64,000 nucleotides of DNA from a virus. The stretch lies in the IMG/VR virus record IMGVR_UViG_3300037245_003267, positions 1 to 64,000 of that record, one strand, 5' to 3'. The position numbers and the translations under genes are program-made. Position 1 is the stretch's first letter. Every line of letters starts with the position of its first letter. The notes below the pieces were generated by a model that searched no databases, was not told the DNA's origin, and saw nothing but the letters and a program-made list of their open reading frames with translations. Positions 62,053 to 64,000 of the stretch are shown in pieces.

Positions 62053-62619
62053 CTATGCAAAGCCATCGGTCAACTGGTAAGAGTCGGCGTCGTAGCTCAT
62101 CACGCCATCCACGCCGCTCGCCAAGGGATAGGCGAGAGAACTCGGCGATCCGAGGAAGGGCTTGATGAGCTCGAGAACACGTTGTGGCCACCGCGAGGCG
62201 CTCCGGTCGGTCGGCCGGAACCGTTCGACCTCGACCGAGCCGGCCTTCAGGCGCTTCTCGTTGGTGCCGGTGGTGGGGTTGTCCTGGACCGAGTCGGGAT
62301 CGCCGGCGAGCTCCTCGCAGAGTTCCGCGAAGGCCTCCAGGATGTCCGGGGCGATGTCCGTGCTCGGGACGGGGTCCCCTTCCAGGTCGGTGAGCCCGGT
62401 GCGCGGGTGCGCGATCGCCTGGGATTCGGCCGTCTTGTCGCCTGCCCAGACTGTGCGATCGAACATGCGCGTGGCCGAGACCATGGCCTGGCGCTGTCCG
62501 GTGGCCACCTCGAGGGCGGCCCAATCGGATGCGCCGAGCGATGCGGCCAGGTAGGTGGCCACGTCCGTCTGCTCTTCGTAGACGTCGTAGTCGGTCCCAC
62601 CAATGTCCACTACAGGCAT
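62053..62619 (-). CDS. Head-tail adaptor, DnaT-like (188 aa)
   Basis: YEEQTDVATYLAASLGASDW, then AALEVATGQRQAMVSATRMF and QAIAHPRTGLTDLEGDPVP followed by ILEAFAELCEELAG match the phage head-tail connector family often labelled DnaT-like (W...A...ATR...D...QAL.WPRTG). This protein sits beneath portal. GAGAAGCCTG precedes the ATG. Confidence 0.78.
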   Translation of the reverse strand: MPVVDIGGTDYDVYEEQTDVATYLAASLGASDWAALEVATGQRQAMVSATRMFDRTVWAGDKTAESQAIAHPRTGLTDLEGDPVPSTDIAPDILEAFAELCEELAGDPDSVQDNPTTGTNEKRLKAGSVEVERFRPTDRSASRWPQRVLELIKPFLGSPSSLAYPLASGVDGVMSYDADSYQLTDGFA

Positions 62620-62634
62620 CAGGCTTCTCCTGGC

Positions 62635-63291
62635 TTATGGTCCAAGTTCAAATCGCCCATTCGCCGCCGACCACCGAACCGTATCACCGTCGTTCGGGGT
62701 CCCATGGTTCACATCGCTCAGTCCGACAAGCCTCGGAGCGGACAGAACACGCACGAAGAAAATGCCAGAATCCACATTCTGGAACAGACAGTATCCGATG
62801 ACTGTCGTGAAGGCCGGGGCATCGGGGGGTGTAGCCCGCAGGGTCCCCGGTGTCGTTTCGGACAGGAACCCGATGCCACCCGCCGCAATCGCCGACGTGT
62901 CCGTATCTCGCACGAGGCCGCCCACGTTGACATATCCGCTTTGATTGTCGTCGATCGGCTCGGTCGTCATACCGAGCGGCACGCTCCCGGCCCCGGTGCT
63001 CGCGTTCGCAAGAGCGATCGTGGGGCGGCTTCCCTGCGCCCCATTCACAAACACCGCCATGCCATTGTCGATATCAACGCCGGTCTTGTTCGTGCAGCGA
63101 ACGAGCTGCTCTTGCCCGACCTGAAGCACGACGCGCCCGCCTGGCAGCCCGTATTCCAGCGTGCCGTCCTCCGCGTTCCACTGAAGGCGGCCCTCCAAGA
63201 CCCCGTCCTCGAAATCTGTCCGAAGGTTGATGCTGTCGACGTGAGCACGCGGAGCGAGAATCGGTCTCGTGAACTTCTGGAACCCCATCAC
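62635..63291 (-). CDS. Virion protein between portal and adaptor (218 aa)
   Basis: The N-terminal helix-poor part (GLPGGRVVLQVGQEQLVRCT; NKTGVDIDNGMAVFVNGAQG) and GSVPLGMTTEPIDDNQSGYV resemble beta-rich spike or decoration proteins. The C-terminal DVNHGTPNDGDTVRWSAANG is a short repeat often seen at fibre ends. It overlaps the portal stop by four bases. Likely a head fibre or spike; family unproven. Confidence 0.7.
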   Translation of the reverse strand: MMGFQKFTRPILAPRAHVDSINLRTDFEDGVLEGRLQWNAEDGTLEYGLPGGRVVLQVGQEQLVRCTNKTGVDIDNGMAVFVNGAQGSRPTIALANASTGAGSVPLGMTTEPIDDNQSGYVNVGGLVRDTDTSAIAAGGIGFLSETTPGTLRATPPDAPAFTTVIGYCLFQNVDSGIFFVRVLSAPRLVGLSDVNHGTPNDGDTVRWSAANGRFELGP

Positions 63292-64000
63292 TCAGACTCC
63301 TGTCCCCCACTTGCGACGGCGGTGGGCTTGGGGATGTCCTTGCGGTCCGGCGGTAGCGGGGCCACAGGGGCCCCGTCGCCGTCTTTCTTGCCGCCCCCGC
63401 CGCTGAGCAGGGACAAGTCCTCGGGCGGCACGTAGGGCACGTGGGCCGGCAGGCCGAGAAGCTCGCGGATGGCGTCGAGCGCCGGGTCGTCCGGGGCGAT
63501 CATCGCGCCGGCCTGGGCCATGTCCACCAGCGAGCCCGTGATCTGCTCGATGTCGCGGTATTGGATCTGCGCGACCTTCATGGTCGGCATCGTCTCCTTG
63601 GGCCAGCCGTTCAGCTGCCAGATCGGCTTCAGGATGTCGCGCTGGACCTGCTGGCGGATCTCCTTCACCGCGCTGTCCACGATCAGCCCGAACTGCTGGG
63701 ACTTGTCCCGCGCGAGCGCGAGCGAGCCCTTGCCGTCCGTCCCGAGCAGCAGCCAGTCGACGCCGAGGATGCGCGCGATCTCGGCGGTGATCCGGGTGAT
63801 GGCCACGCTCGCGTCCGGCATCACCACGCTGCCGCCCTTCATGACGTCCAAGCTCCACTGCGCCACGGCGGTGGGCGTGTTCGCCTCGTCCTGCGATGCG
63901 TAGGTCATCGAGTCCAGGAGCAGCCCGTAGTCGCTCGTCCGGACGTGGTTCTCTACGACGTCCCGAAGCGGCTTCAGGAGGTCCTCGACCTGCGCCTCGG
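63288..64000 (-). CDS. Portal protein, C-terminal part (partial)
   Basis: The frame is open to the right edge of the window, so the N terminus is missing. The visible part has a ring-forming portal-like helical region (VARDKSQQFGLIVDSAVKE-like stretch reading LALARDKSQQFGLIVDSAVK; RDILKPIWQLNGWPKETMPT), then YRDIEQITGSLVDMAQAGAM and REL-LGLP typical of portal clip and crown regions. The Pro/Lys-rich tail ends GGQESE. Terminase should lie just outside the window. Confidence 0.82.
   Translation of the reverse strand, partial: EAQVEDLLKPLRDVVENHVRTSDYGLLLDSMTYASQDEANTPTAVAQWSLDVMKGGSVVMPDASVAITRITAEIARILGVDWLLLGTDGKGSLALARDKSQQFGLIVDSAVKEIRQQVQRDILKPIWQLNGWPKETMPTMKVAQIQYRDIEQITGSLVDMAQAGAMIAPDDPALDAIRELLGLPAHVPYVPPEDLSLLSGGGGKKDGDGAPVAPLPPDRKDIPKPTAVASGGQESE

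Overview
The window reads as the left 64 kb of a high-GC, tailed double-stranded DNA phage (or prophage-derived) contig. The evidence is a complete siphovirus-type head and tail module, a phage recombination and replication-loading set, and a long run of small overlapping genes of unknown function. Several proteins have lipobox or secretion signals, which suggests a Gram-negative host, but nothing in the sequence names the host. The order portal, MuF-like, XkdF-like protease, scaffold, decoration, capsid, tail tube, frameshifted chaperones, tape measure, BR0599-like protein and tip protein resembles phages with lambda-like or gene-transfer-agent-like tail tips. I recognised no terminase, DNA polymerase, integrase or endolysin in the window; portal runs off the right edge, so terminase is probably beyond it.

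Layout. (1) 1-9.4 kb, minus strand: 17 small genes, most of them alanine-rich (about 40-45% Ala at the left end). Sixteen of the 17 have their own copy of a bipartite upstream element, CTCAAG-N16-CCGAAG, followed by GGTAGGCC and a ribosome site of the form GGAGAAAGCC-ATG. A seventeenth copy points the other way and drives the plus-strand genes from 9.6 kb. The spacer is exactly 16 bp in all 17 copies. (2) 9.6-13.1 kb, plus strand: zinc-ribbon proteins, two lipoprotein-like proteins, a lysine-rich RAMA-like protein and a DnaQ-like exonuclease. (3) 13.2-22.3 kb, minus strand: PD-(D/E)XK endonuclease, RecT-like annealase, RecB/Cas4-like exonuclease, ParB-methyltransferase fusion, SMC-like ATPase, DnaC-like helicase loader and a replication-initiator-like protein. 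(4) 22.3-22.75 kb: divergent control region with a TTGATCACC inverted repeat. (5) 22.75-36.6 kb, plus strand: about 30 mostly small genes joined by ATGA, GTGA or TGATG overlaps. They include a deoxyribosyltransferase-like protein, an ASCH protein, a DUF5131 protein and a protein with an RNA polymerase alpha-CTD-like domain. (6) 36.6-64 kb, minus strand: virion genes transcribed from the portal (right) to the tail tip and a small membrane-protein cluster (left), ending in stacked terminators.

How it may work together. The array at the left looks like a host-takeover type module in which almost every gene is its own transcription unit, comparable in logic to the SPO1 takeover region. The phage alpha-CTD-like protein is a candidate partner for altered promoter recognition, but that link is inference. 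Replication appears to rely on host polymerase, recruited through the initiator-like protein and loader, with RecT and the exonuclease for recombination. A polar hexamer, TTGATC, is strongly over-represented on the plus strand of the left 22.5 kb whichever way genes are transcribed, and it forms the arms of the 22.4 kb inverted repeat. This suggests a sequence-specific DNA-binding system spread over the early region.
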